Origin: JAPHSX01 sp039714395
GTDB lineage: Bacteria > Pseudomonadota > Gammaproteobacteria > Thiohalomonadales > Thiohalomonadaceae
Assembly: GCA_039714395.1 (NCBI GenBank)
Contig: JBDLJH010000012.1
Location: 1-64,000, forward strand
Direction of reading: 5' to 3'
DNA: 64,000 nucleotides
Each line of letters begins with the position of its first letter. The stretch's first letter is position 1. A program made the translations under genes and the position numbers. Positions 1-7,797 of this stretch are shown in pieces. The notes below the pieces were generated by a model that worked only from the letters and a program-made list of their open reading frames with translations, was not told the DNA's origin and did no database searches.

Positions 1-198
1 CATCTTTCCCGCCGTCGGTTCGATCACCGCACCGAGACACTTCAGCAGGGTACTCTTGCCCGAGCCGCTGGGGCCGATCAGCCCCACCACCTCACCGGGG
101 TTAACATGCATATCAACCCCTTTGAGGGCATCGACGGCGGCATCGCCCTCACCATAACGTTTGCGCAGCCCCTCAATACGGATGGCCAACTCAGACAT
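1..198 (-). CDS. ABC exporter ATP-binding subunit, N-terminal part (DevA/LolD-like)
   Basis: Only the first 66 codons lie in the window; the gene runs off the left edge. The visible part reads as the start of an ABC ATPase: a short beta strand, an aromatic A-loop region (RKRYGEG), then the Walker A P-loop GPSGSGKST near residues 46-54. It would power export by the permease encoded 3 nt upstream on the same strand. ATPase, FtsX-type permease and HlyD adaptor in one operon match the DevBCA/MacAB class of tripartite exporters. The ATG at 196-198 is chosen because it follows closely on the permease stop. Walker B and the signature motif lie outside the window, so subfamily is inferred from neighbours. 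Confidence 0.85.
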   Translation of the reverse strand, partial: MSELAIRIEGLRKRYGEGDAAVDALKGVDMHVNPGEVVGLIGPSGSGKSTLLKCLGAVIEPTAGKM

Positions 199-201
199 GT
201 C

Positions 202-1395
202 TCAACCTCCAATCGCCGTGGCGGGATCGATTTTCAGTGCGGCACGAATGGCGATGGTGCTGGCAATGACGCAAATAACCATCACGATAAAGAGTCCTTT
301 CACCGCATCATCAGTCAGCAATAACACATACTTCGGGAACACCGGCGCCCAGAGTGTGGCCGCCATCTTGCCGACCATAAATCCGATCAACCCCAGCGCG
401 GTGGCCTGCTGCATAATCATCGCAGCGATGGTACGGTTTTTTGCACCAATCAATTTCAGCACCGCGATTTCGCGCACCTTGTTCATGGTCATGGTGTAGA
501 TAATGAAGGCGACGATGGCTGCGCTGACGATGGCCAGAATGATCAGAAACATCAGGATCTGTTTCGAGGCGGTGGCGATCAGTTTTGCCACCAGTATCTC
601 CTCCATTTGTGACTTGGTATGGGCCTGCAGGTGTTTCCAGCGTCTGATCTCCTCCGCCACCAAATCCGCATCGGCACCGGGAACCAAGCGCACCAGTATC
701 GCATTGACGAAGTGGCTGGTCGCCTGGCTCGCCTGCACCGCCTCCAGTAGACCGGGCACTCCTGGACGGTTGAAGGCAGGATTGGCAGCGGTTCGCGAGC
801 GCTCGTTTAACAGCGCCTCGTTGTCCTTGAGAAACTGTGTCTCCTGCGCATCCTTCAGGGGAATGTATAGCATCGGGTCACCACCAGAGGAGACCATGCG
901 TCGTGTCAGGCCGACTACGGTGTATTCATTGCGGCGAATGCGGATGCGTGCGCCCAGCGGCAATCCACTCTTCACATCTGCCACCGCTTCGTAGTGAGAA
1001 CGGGTAATGGGACGACCGGCGATAAGATAATCCGGCTCACCCGGACGACCGGGCTCAAAACCCACTACCATCACCCGTGTCTCCTTGCCGGCGTGACGTA
1101 TCTGCATGGTGAGATAGGTTACGTTACCCGCCTCAGCGACACCGGGGATCCCGGAGATGCTGCGGTAGAGATCATCACGCACACTGGAGGGTTCGGCATA
1201 CGGCCCCAAAGTGTCCTGCTGCACTACCCACAGGTCGGCACCGCCATTCTGGATCAACACCCTGGCATCATCGACCATGCCGCGGTAGATCCCCGCCATC
1301 GAGAGGGTGACGCCGATAAGCAGTCCAAGACCGACACCGGTAAAGATAAACTTTCCCAGACCGTCATAAATATCCCGTACTGCGAGGTTAATCAT
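202..1395 (-). CDS. ABC exporter permease, FtsX/DevC-like
   Basis: A 397-residue inner-membrane permease. The layout is that of the FtsX/MacB fold: one N-terminal membrane segment (about residues 15-37), a large periplasmic domain (about 40-270), then three C-terminal membrane segments (about 280-305, 325-350 and 365-390). The sequence IYTMTMNKVREIAVLKLIGA just after the second segment is the typical FtsX-domain coupling region that contacts the ATPase. It lies between the HlyD adaptor gene (9 nt upstream) and the ATPase gene (3 nt downstream), so the three are surely co-transcribed. Length and context favour DevC over MacB, which carries a fused ATPase. The substrate cannot be told; glycolipid, peptide or macrolide-like export are family precedents. 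Confidence 0.85.
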   Translation of the reverse strand: MINLAVRDIYDGLGKFIFTGVGLGLLIGVTLSMAGIYRGMVDDARVLIQNGGADLWVVQQDTLGPYAEPSSVRDDLYRSISGIPGVAEAGNVTYLTMQIRHAGKETRVMVVGFEPGRPGEPDYLIAGRPITRSHYEAVADVKSGLPLGARIRIRRNEYTVVGLTRRMVSSGGDPMLYIPLKDAQETQFLKDNEALLNERSRTAANPAFNRPGVPGLLEAVQASQATSHFVNAILVRLVPGADADLVAEEIRRWKHLQAHTKSQMEEILVAKLIATASKQILMFLIILAIVSAAIVAFIIYTMTMNKVREIAVLKLIGAKNRTIAAMIMQQATALGLIGFMVGKMAATLWAPVFPKYVLLLTDDAVKGLFIVMVICVIASTIAIRAALKIDPATAIGG

Positions 1396-1404
1396 TGGGG
1401 GGGA

Positions 1405-2589
1405 TCACTGGGTCGGGGAGATCAGGGATGAGACAACTTTTATATTCGCCCCCTCAGTGAGCGCCTGCTGCGTGTGAACCACCACCTGTTCATTCTGTAG
1501 CAGGCCATCAATGATTTGAACACGCCCGTCCAGTGTACTCACCCCGAACCGCATCACGCGGAAGGTGATGCTCTCATCGTTCAACACCCATACCCCGTCC
1601 TGTTGCTCTACCCTGCGTCGGGCGGCGGCAGGGATCCAGCGTGCGTTTTCAATCTCTTCGGTCCAGATGGTCACCTCGACCAGTTCGCCGACCGGTACAC
1701 TGCCCGGTGTCTGGGAAAAACTGAGATTGACACTGCGCTCCTCGGTCACCGGATCACTGACCCAGTCAAGCCGTGTCACCCTGGCAGGCTGTGGGGAATT
1801 AGGTGCCGAGCGGAGGATCACCTCGGCACGCTGGTCGACACGAATACTCCCCGCCTGCCGCTGATCAATACGGGCACTTACCCATAAGCTGGTCGGATCG
1901 ATAACCTCGATAATCGGCTGCCCGGCAACCATGGTAGTACCGGGTTCGGCATGACGGGCAGTAACGATGCCATCGACCGGACTGGTCAGACGCAACTGTT
2001 CACGTAGCTTGCGAACACCATCGGCATCGGACAGGGCCCGCTCCCGGTCATGGCGTGCCGCCTGCAAATTGGCGAAAGATGCGTCCACCGCAGCCCCGGT
2101 TGCATTCACCTCGTGGCGTTTATTCAGGATATCCTGTTCACTAACATGTCCATCCTTGCGCATCTGCTCATAGCGCAGCAAATCGGCCTGTGCCAGTTTG
2201 TGCCGACTTTTTGACTCGGCCAGTGAGGCCTGTGCCGCCCGTATCGCATGCTCAGCCCGCTCGGCAGCGAGGCGAGCACTCTCGACACGTTGATCCAGGT
2301 CCACCGCCTCCATTTGAGCCAGTAGTTGTCCGGCCTGAACCCTGTCGCCCACATCAACCAATACCTCGGCTATGCGACTCGGCGTGGTTGGTCCCAACAC
2401 ATAGCTGCGCCGCGCCTCGACGGTGCCAATGCCAAACACCGAAGTGGTCAGGGTTCCTGTATCGGGTGTGGTTATCGTAACCTTAATCGGTGCCAGTGGC
2501 CCCTGGGTAGCAACCACCCAGCCAAAGGTGGCAAAGATCAGCAGCCCAATCAGGGCCAGCCTCCACCTGCTCTTTATTACCGCCTGCAT
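1405..2589 (-). CDS. HlyD-family periplasmic adaptor of the ABC exporter (DevB-like)
   Basis: A 394-residue membrane fusion protein. A single N-terminal membrane anchor (about residues 10-27) is followed by a lipoyl/barrel half (SRIAEVLVDVGDRVQAGQLL), a long coiled-coil hairpin rich in Ala, Glu, Arg and Gln (about 95-200), the second lipoyl half (LTSPVDGIVTARHAEPGTTM) and beta-barrel domains. It should bridge the FtsX-type permease to an outer-membrane channel; no TolC gene is adjacent, though one lies at 27.6 kb. It is the first gene of the visible operon. AAAGG lies about 9 nt before the ATG at 2589. A run of G residues (about 2610-2618) sits in the upstream gap. Confidence 0.88.
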   Translation of the reverse strand: MQAVIKSRWRLALIGLLIFATFGWVVATQGPLAPIKVTITTPDTGTLTTSVFGIGTVEARRSYVLGPTTPSRIAEVLVDVGDRVQAGQLLAQMEAVDLDQRVESARLAAERAEHAIRAAQASLAESKSRHKLAQADLLRYEQMRKDGHVSEQDILNKRHEVNATGAAVDASFANLQAARHDRERALSDADGVRKLREQLRLTSPVDGIVTARHAEPGTTMVAGQPIIEVIDPTSLWVSARIDQRQAGSIRVDQRAEVILRSAPNSPQPARVTRLDWVSDPVTEERSVNLSFSQTPGSVPVGELVEVTIWTEEIENARWIPAAARRRVEQQDGVWVLNDESITFRVMRFGVSTLDGRVQIIDGLLQNEQVVVHTQQALTEGANIKVVSSLISPTQ

Positions 2590-2654
2590 TGATGAGTACC
2601 TTTAATTTACCGGGGGGGGTATAGAGCTCATTGGAGCTGTTGGTGTTACCGTTG

Positions 2655-3068
2655 TTAAGCGTTCTGTATGCGCCTACGTCCCAGTGTGAATGCCAACAGG
2701 GCGATGGTAATCCAGACACTCGAACGCACCGTCATTGCCACTGCAGTGCGCATCTCGTAGGCACCATCGTCCAGGATATAAACCCCAAGGAGCATGAAGA
2801 CTGCCACGGTGGCCACGGCGATCAAGGCCGCCAGGTTCCTCGCCCAGTGCCGTTGTTGCCAGAGTCCTATCCCAGTCGCTATATAAGCAAAGCCGGCCAT
2901 AAAGTTGAACCAGAGAACAAAGGGTACATAGTTGCCGGCTGCCTGGTGGGCCTCGCCATCGGTAAAGAGAACCATCCCTCCAGACTTGAGGGTAAGCATG
3001 CCAAATAGAATGGCGACCAGGGATATCAACCGGAATACGATTGTGTGTTTAGGTTTTACATCGGTCAT
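2655..3068 (-). CDS. small four-helix membrane protein, unknown function
   Basis: A 137-residue protein with four clear hydrophobic segments (about residues 10-30, 48-67, 75-98 and 108-128) and short polar ends, so a small polytopic inner-membrane protein. I recognise no catalytic or binding motif. Its ATG overlaps the stop of the upstream secreted-protein gene by 4 nt, implying translational coupling. The neighbours upstream are a small secreted protein, a cytochrome c lipoprotein and a Gly/Ser-rich secreted protein on the same strand, suggesting a shared envelope role. The downstream exporter operon starts about 65 nt later and may have its own promoter. Confidence 0.7.
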   Translation of the reverse strand: MTDVKPKHTIVFRLISLVAILFGMLTLKSGGMVLFTDGEAHQAAGNYVPFVLWFNFMAGFAYIATGIGLWQQRHWARNLAALIAVATVAVFMLLGVYILDDGAYEMRTAVAMTVRSSVWITIALLAFTLGRRRIQNA

Positions 3069-3361
3069 GAATCACTCCTATTTATATTTGAATGGCCGAG
3101 TTTCCAGTGCTTATGCAAGTCTAGATAACCATCTAGAGTCCGTGGATGCTCTTTGTTGATGGTGTTCTGTTCGTTTGTCACTTCCGCGGCAGGTGGTTCG
3201 ATAGATGATTTTTCAGTGTACTGTGAGTGTTTGATTCTCATGGGTTTATCCTGTTCCGTGTTACCACTATTATTAGCGGCCATCATGTTCTGAGGCAGAC
3301 TAAGCAACGGCACATAAATAAGTACGGTTAGAAATACTTTTTTAAGTTTCATGATTGGCAT
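3065..3361 (-). CDS. small secreted protein, unknown
   Basis: About 98 residues if started at the ATG at 3361 (an ATG at 3352 is an equally good alternative, while the longer frame to 3388 puts charged residues before the signal). The N-terminus MKLKKVFLTVLIYVPLLSLP is a classic signal peptide with probable cleavage after MMA. The mature part of about 70 residues is polar, rich in Asn, Glu, Lys and His, and has no cysteines or recognisable domain. It overlaps the next gene by 4 nt (ATGA). The role is unknown; context suggests it works with the adjacent membrane protein or the periplasmic cytochrome. Confidence 0.55.
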   Translation of the reverse strand: MPIMKLKKVFLTVLIYVPLLSLPQNMMAANNSGNTEQDKPMRIKHSQYTEKSSIEPPAAEVTNEQNTINKEHPRTLDGYLDLHKHWKLGHSNINRSDS

Positions 3362-3413
3362 ATCAATTCGATTTGAAATCGCTCTCATCGAGCAAACTTA
3401 GTATAAGGTTTCG

Positions 3414-3884
3414 CTATCCATGGATATCAAAGCCATTGTTTATGTAATGCGTAATTTGCCAAATCTCCCCTTCGGAGAGTCGTTCTCCAAATGAGGGCAT
3501 CTCGGTGCCAAGTGATTTTCCGCCTTCTGACATGGTCCAGAAGAAAAAGATATCCGTCGCTATGGGCAATCTACGGGTAAACGCGAGATTTGCCGGACGG
3601 GGAACCAATGTTTTGCCTGCCGGTCCATCACCTTTACCGGATGCACCGTGACATACCAGACATTGCCCTTGGTAGAGTGTTTTCCCATTAGCAATGTTTT
3701 CTGTAGATTCAGGCAGTGGGTTTTTCAGACCCACATACTTGCCTGGTATTTTCCCCCACATATATTGCGCATAACGGTCAATATTGAGGGGACGAGAACC
3801 ATTAATGTCCATATGGGTGCAACCGGTCATTAGCACGCTAAACAATAGTAGTGAGATGACATAGCCTGCGCGTAATGGAAACAT
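3414..3884 (-). CDS. cytochrome c lipoprotein, single haem
   Basis: A 156-residue exported electron carrier. The signal peptide ends in the lipobox LMTGC (Cys22), so it is probably lipid-anchored. The haem-binding motif CLVCH is at residues 75-79, in a typical class I setting (GKTLYQGQCLVCHGASGKGDG), and Met129 in TEMPSF is the likely second axial ligand. The C-terminal helix (SEGEIWQITHYINNGF) matches the last helix of small c-type cytochromes. It sits in a row of exported-protein genes on the minus strand, about 50 nt upstream of the small secreted protein. Redox partners cannot be inferred; similar domains serve as periplasmic shuttles or subunits of oxidoreductases. Confidence 0.88.
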   Translation of the reverse strand: MFPLRAGYVISLLLFSVLMTGCTHMDINGSRPLNIDRYAQYMWGKIPGKYVGLKNPLPESTENIANGKTLYQGQCLVCHGASGKGDGPAGKTLVPRPANLAFTRRLPIATDIFFFWTMSEGGKSLGTEMPSFGERLSEGEIWQITHYINNGFDIHG

Positions 3885-3921
3885 AGTTCTTATCGGGGAG
3901 GCTGGTGTTTACTAAATATTT

Positions 3922-4272
3922 TTAATGACCACGACCACCGCCGCCACCACTACGTGAACCATATCCAGAACCATAACCACCGCCCCCTTCTGAGCCACCG
4001 CTGCTACCCTGTCCATAGCGGTACTTGTTGCCGGAACCCTCACCGCTTCCCTGGCCATAACGGTTCTTCTTGCCAGAGCCATCACCACTGCCCTGTCCAC
4101 CACCATTGAGTTCTTTATAGAGTGCACGCTCTTCAGCACTCATTGACTGCATCCGGCTCTGCATCTCGGCACGTCTCTGTTCCATTGCGGCATCCTCACC
4201 ATCATCCGCCAGGCTAACAGTGCTACCCAGCAGAAGAAGTGAACCGCTAATTAAGGCCATTATTTTAATCAT
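3922..4272 (-). CDS. Gly/Ser-rich repetitive secreted protein
   Basis: About 116 residues from the ATG at 4272, which begins a normal signal peptide (MIKIMALISGSLLLLGSTVSLA); the longer frame to 4332 adds a polar stretch before the signal and is less likely. After an acidic/Gln/Arg helical segment (DAAMEQRRAEMQSRMQSMS, with a regular Met spacing) the C-terminal half is almost only Gly, Ser, Tyr, Arg, Lys and Asn, built from imperfect repeats of the form GQGSG-(D/E)-GSG-x-K-x-RY. It ends in a Gly/Arg tail. No enzyme domain. Gly/Tyr/Arg-rich low-complexity tails can be structural, adhesive or nucleic-acid binding; none is shown here. It is divergent from the response-regulator gene. Confidence 0.6.
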   Translation of the reverse strand: MIKIMALISGSLLLLGSTVSLADDGEDAAMEQRRAEMQSRMQSMSAEERALYKELNGGGQGSGDGSGKKNRYGQGSGEGSGNKYRYGQGSSGGSEGGGGYGSGYGSRSGGGGGRGH

Positions 4273-4402
4273 CTGATTTTTTCCTTGTCGTATAATTGTC
4301 GGGTTTGCTACTGTGGCTGTGTGTGAAACCACAGGTCTGGAATTTCTTTACGGTTGTCATTATGCCGGTAAGCTGTTTCTAAATAATTTCTATAGGAACG
4401 TA

Positions 4403-4440
4403 TTTTGTTACAAAATATTTCAATCGATTGTTGTAAGGAG
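4403..4440 (+). promoter_or_regulatory. putative operator and ribosome-binding site before the response-regulator gene
   Basis: Two palindromes lie just upstream of the response-regulator start: TTTTGTTACAAAA (4403-4415), which contains the GTTACA core seen in OmpR-type binding sites, and CAATCGATTG (4421-4430). AAGGAG at 4435-4440 is the ribosome-binding site and stands 8 nt before the GTG at 4449. Autoregulation by the OmpR-like protein, or control of the divergent secreted-protein gene, is inference from position and resemblance. Confidence 0.35.
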
Positions 4441-4448
4441 TGACTCTG

Positions 4449-5219
4449 GTGAGTCAGGACAAGCATAAAGAGACACTACTGATTGTCGATGATGAGCTGC
4501 GCCTGCAACAGTTGCTGTCGGACTATCTTGCGGAGCAGGGTTATGCCACTGCTACGGTGGGGAGTGGTGAAGCGATGGACCGCTGGCTTGATGAGCATCA
4601 TCCAGATCTTATTATTCTGGATTTGATGTTACCTGGTGAAGATGGCCTGTCATTGGCTCGACGACTACGTAGCAACGGTAATATTCCAATTATCATCCTC
4701 TCTGCCCGGGGCGAAGAGGTGGATCGAATCATTGGTCTGGAGGTCGGTGCGGATGATTATCTGGCAAAACCCTTCAATCCTCGCGAACTGCTGGCGCGTA
4801 TTCGTGCCGTGCTGCGTCGTGGTAGTCCGGAAGAAGCGGCACCCGTAGTGAGTTTGCAATTAGGGCCTGCTGGGGAGGGTAAACGGGCTGCATCCTCCGC
4901 AACGGTTTCGACGTTCGGGGAGTTTACGCTCGATTTGGAGGGACAGGTGTTGTGGCAGAACGGGGTCGAGGTGGAACTCACCAGTGGGGAGATGGCACTG
5001 CTGATCGCCCTGGTTGAGCATCCAAACCGTGTACTCAGTCGTGAGCGTTTGATGGATCTGATTAATTCCGGTGAACAGGATCCCTTTGACCGGAGTATTG
5101 ATGTTCGCATTACTCGGTTACGACGCAAGATAGAGGACGGTAGCGCAAAGCCACGTTTTATCCGTACTGTCTGGGGGGAGGGTTATCGCTTCACCCCTGA
5201 TACGAACCCCGGCATGTAG
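4449..5219 (+). CDS. ompR: OmpR-family response regulator
   Basis: A two-domain DNA-binding response regulator of 256 residues. The receiver domain (about 1-120) has the acidic pocket LIVDDE, the phospho-acceptor Asp58 in ILDLMLPGEDG, the switch residue in LSARGEE and the conserved Lys in LAKPFNPREL. A winged-helix OmpR/PhoB output domain follows (about 150-245; RSIDVRITRLRRKIE and IRTVWGEGYRF). The GTG at 4449 is preferred over the GTG at 4440 because AAGGAG at 4435-4440 would overlap the latter but is 8 nt from the former. The histidine kinase gene starts 9 nt downstream. Closest in form to OmpR of the OmpR/EnvZ pair; the signal and targets here are unknown. Confidence 0.85.
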   Translation: MSQDKHKETLLIVDDELRLQQLLSDYLAEQGYATATVGSGEAMDRWLDEHHPDLIILDLMLPGEDGLSLARRLRSNGNIPIIILSARGEEVDRIIGLEVGADDYLAKPFNPRELLARIRAVLRRGSPEEAAPVVSLQLGPAGEGKRAASSATVSTFGEFTLDLEGQVLWQNGVEVELTSGEMALLIALVEHPNRVLSRERLMDLINSGEQDPFDRSIDVRITRLRRKIEDGSAKPRFIRTVWGEGYRFTPDTNPGM

Positions 5220-5228
5220 CGCTAACCG

Positions 5229-6584
5229 ATGAGAATCCCTAACACGATTTTTTTTAAGACGGCATCAACACTGGTCGTCAGCCTGTTACTGCTAGCAATG
5301 ATTGTTCTGGCAAGTACCGCCTACTTTGTCCTTGTCCCGGTCGGCAAGCGTTCCGCAGATGATCTGGCTGCACTGCTGGTGCTCTCAGCACAGACCTGGA
5401 AGGAGCTGCCGCCAGCCACTCGTCCCGATTTTGAAACCGAATTAATTACCGCGCATGGAATCAGGTTACTGAATGATCAGAAGCCACTTGGAAGTCCAGA
5501 ACACTTGCACCTCTATCTTTACCAACGTTTGTTACAGAAATCCCTTGAACGGCGTCTTGGTGGGATTAGTATGGTGGCTGTCGGTACTGATAGTCGATAC
5601 CCCGGGTGGATATGGATCGACCTGCAGGCAGTGGAAAATACTCCCCGATTAGGTATATCGGCCGAACGCATTGGTGCACGACCTCCGTGGGCACTTTTGG
5701 CGATGGCCATTGCAATTGTGGTGATGGCGGTTGGTACCGCACTGATCATCGCGTTACGCCTTTCTCGACCTCTTGCAACGCTTTCAGCTGCCACTACGGC
5801 AGTGGGTCGGGGTGAGAAGAAACTGGTGCTTGAGGATAAGGGCCCCGATGAGATGGTGACCCTGGCACGCAACTTTAACCAAATGTCATCTGAGGTCTCC
5901 GAACTTCTGGAGAACAGGACGACACTTCTTGCCGGAATCTCTCATGACCTTCGTACTCCCCTTACGCGTATTCGTCTTGCTCTGGAAATCAGGCACGACG
6001 CCATGGACACTACACTTCGCTCCGAGCTCGAAAATGATATTGGAGAGATGGAACAACTCCTTGAACAGTCGCTATTGCTCGCTCGTGGTGTAACGAAAGA
6101 TGAGCACCTGCAGGAGCGAGATCTAGTGATGGTGTTATCAACCTTGGCGGCACAGATTGAGGCTGAATGGCTGGCACAACATTCTGAGAGTGAGTGCCGG
6201 ATTGAATTTAAAGCTGAGGACACGATGAACGTTGGCTGGCTTTGGCCATTGCCAGAGCAGAGTTTCATGAGGGTGCTACATAACCTGATTGAAAACGCGT
6301 TGCGCTACGGTAATGACAAGCCGATCACGATTGCGTTACAACGCCATGATGGATATCCCTTGATCTCCATCCTGGATCGTGGCCCAGGGATTCCGGAGGA
6401 GAAACGTGAAACGGTATTTCGCCCATTCTATCGGCTAGAGGCTTCGCGCAACTCGATGACGGGTGGTAGTGGTCTTGGCCTGGCGATTGTAGGGCAACTT
6501 TGTCAGGCTCAGGGTTGGGAAGTGGAGATCCAGCCGCGTAGTGGCGGTGGTAGTGAGGCGCGATTGTTACTTGGTCGTAGCTGA
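5229..6584 (+). CDS. envZ: EnvZ-like sensor histidine kinase
   Basis: A 451-residue membrane sensor kinase partnered with the OmpR-like regulator. It has a transmembrane segment at about 12-36, a periplasmic loop of about 115 residues, a second membrane segment at about 153-175, a HAMP linker (about 176-230), a dimerisation/phospho-acceptor domain with His239 in LLAGISHDLRTPLTRIRLALE's core ISHDLRTPLTR, and a C-terminal ATPase domain with the N box (LIENALRYG), G1 box (DRGPGIP) and G2 box (GGSGLGLAIV). The H-box wording matches EnvZ-type kinases. No downstream gene on this strand follows; an AT-richer gap lies before the convergent patatin gene. Confidence 0.88.
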   Translation: MRIPNTIFFKTASTLVVSLLLLAMIVLASTAYFVLVPVGKRSADDLAALLVLSAQTWKELPPATRPDFETELITAHGIRLLNDQKPLGSPEHLHLYLYQRLLQKSLERRLGGISMVAVGTDSRYPGWIWIDLQAVENTPRLGISAERIGARPPWALLAMAIAIVVMAVGTALIIALRLSRPLATLSAATTAVGRGEKKLVLEDKGPDEMVTLARNFNQMSSEVSELLENRTTLLAGISHDLRTPLTRIRLALEIRHDAMDTTLRSELENDIGEMEQLLEQSLLLARGVTKDEHLQERDLVMVLSTLAAQIEAEWLAQHSESECRIEFKAEDTMNVGWLWPLPEQSFMRVLHNLIENALRYGNDKPITIALQRHDGYPLISILDRGPGIPEEKRETVFRPFYRLEASRNSMTGGSGLGLAIVGQLCQAQGWEVEIQPRSGGGSEARLLLGRS

Positions 6585-6800
6585 AACTATTGTATTCCTG
6601 GCACTTGTACAATCGTCAGCAACTTTCCGCTAATATTTGATTTAACTTTATAAGTCCATATTTTACAGTGGACAGATGATGACAAGATTCTTGCACAGTG
6701 TGAGTGTTTTCAGACTTTCGTGCTTCTATTGTTAATGACTATTTATTTTCAGATTCAGATGATTTATGTCACCTCAGTTAAAGTAATAAGTACTAGTCCA
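6585..6800. other. gene-free, AT-rich gap between convergent genes
   Basis: About 216 nt between the kinase stop and the stop of the convergent patatin-like gene. It is visibly more AT-rich than the flanks. I see no clear terminator hairpin with a T tract, no RNA gene and no repeat arms. A short open frame inside it has neither a ribosome-binding site nor a recognisable product. Confidence 0.5.
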
Positions 6801-7715
6801 TTATTTGTTTTCCAGTGCATGCTGAATTGCAGGCAGCATTCTCCTGACACTGTCAAAACCCTCAGCAATAGCCTCTTCGGCACGATCAAATTCGAGCAGT
6901 CCAAGTTTGCCCAGGCGCGGTGACAGCAGTACGTCTGGCGGGTCGCCGGCCATACGGCTTTTGGTTATGCGATCCTGCATGATGTTAATGGCGCTGGCCA
7001 TTACCTCGAACAGGCCGGGAACCTCGCGCTGCTGCTCGATGCTATTAATCCATTGCGACATGCGTGTGTCTTTCAGGCTGTCGCTGACCTTGTCGAGCAT
7101 CTGCGCGAAGAGGTCACGCTCTTCATGTTCAGTTTTCTCTTTTGCTATGTGCAGGTGTTTGCCGACGATGTCGCTGTTGAGATTGACGGCGATAATGATC
7201 TCGGCACCCATGGCACGGCACAGGGAGACTGGAACCGGGTTGGTAAGGCCCCCATCGACCAGCCAGCGGTTATCCAGTTCTACTGGTGAGAACAGGCCGG
7301 GCAGGGCAAGGGATGCACGCACTGCAGTGGGTAGTGCCCCGTTCTGCAGCCAGACCTCACGCCCGCTATTGAGGTCGGTAGCAACGGCGGCGAAGGGTAT
7401 GGGTAGCTGCTCGATGTTGAGCTGGGCGATCTTGTCGCTAAAGGAGCTCATCAGGCTATCGCCCTGAATAAGACCACCGCTCAGCTTTACATCGAGCAGA
7501 CGAACTACGTCGAGAAAACTGAGCTTATTGACCCAATGTTCGAGAATATTCAGGTGCCCTCCTGCGTAGGCGGCGCCTACCAGCGAGCCGATGGAGCAGC
7601 CGGTAACGATATCGGGCTTAATGCCCTGTTCTTCCAGCGCGCGTATTACGCCAATGTGTGCCCAGCCGCGTGCTGAGCCGCTGCCGAGGGCGAGTCCGAT
7701 CTTTGTCTGTGCCAT
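6801..7715 (-). CDS. patatin-like phospholipase family protein (RssA-type)
   Basis: About 304 residues. The N-terminus shows the patatin oxyanion motif GLALGSGSARGWAHIGVIRAL and the nucleophile elbow GCSIG with Ser41; the catalytic dyad Asp lies in VDGGLTNPVPV. These mark a cytoplasmic serine acyl hydrolase of the RssA/YchK group, expected to hydrolyse phospholipids or related esters; the physiological substrate is not known for this bacterial subfamily. The ATG at 7715 is chosen because AGGAGAAATC stands just before it; an earlier in-frame start at 7769 has no such site. It diverges from the thioredoxin-like gene with about 80 nt between starts. Confidence 0.85.
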   Translation of the reverse strand: MAQTKIGLALGSGSARGWAHIGVIRALEEQGIKPDIVTGCSIGSLVGAAYAGGHLNILEHWVNKLSFLDVVRLLDVKLSGGLIQGDSLMSSFSDKIAQLNIEQLPIPFAAVATDLNSGREVWLQNGALPTAVRASLALPGLFSPVELDNRWLVDGGLTNPVPVSLCRAMGAEIIIAVNLNSDIVGKHLHIAKEKTEHEERDLFAQMLDKVSDSLKDTRMSQWINSIEQQREVPGLFEVMASAINIMQDRITKSRMAGDPPDVLLSPRLGKLGLLEFDRAEEAIAEGFDSVRRMLPAIQHALENK

Positions 7716-7797
7716 GATTTCTCCTTGTCTCAAGATTATAGGGCCAATGACAGGCATTGACATACACAAGGGACGAGCGATTGGTTAACATCGGTCT

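Noticed and set aside
4440..4448. GTG at 4440 as the start of the response regulator
   Set aside because: The AAGGAG ribosome-binding site overlaps this codon; the GTG at 4449 has the right spacing.
6720..6923. 67-codon plus-strand frame in the gap after envZ
   Set aside because: No ribosome-binding site, low-complexity AT-rich start, and it runs antisense into the patatin gene.
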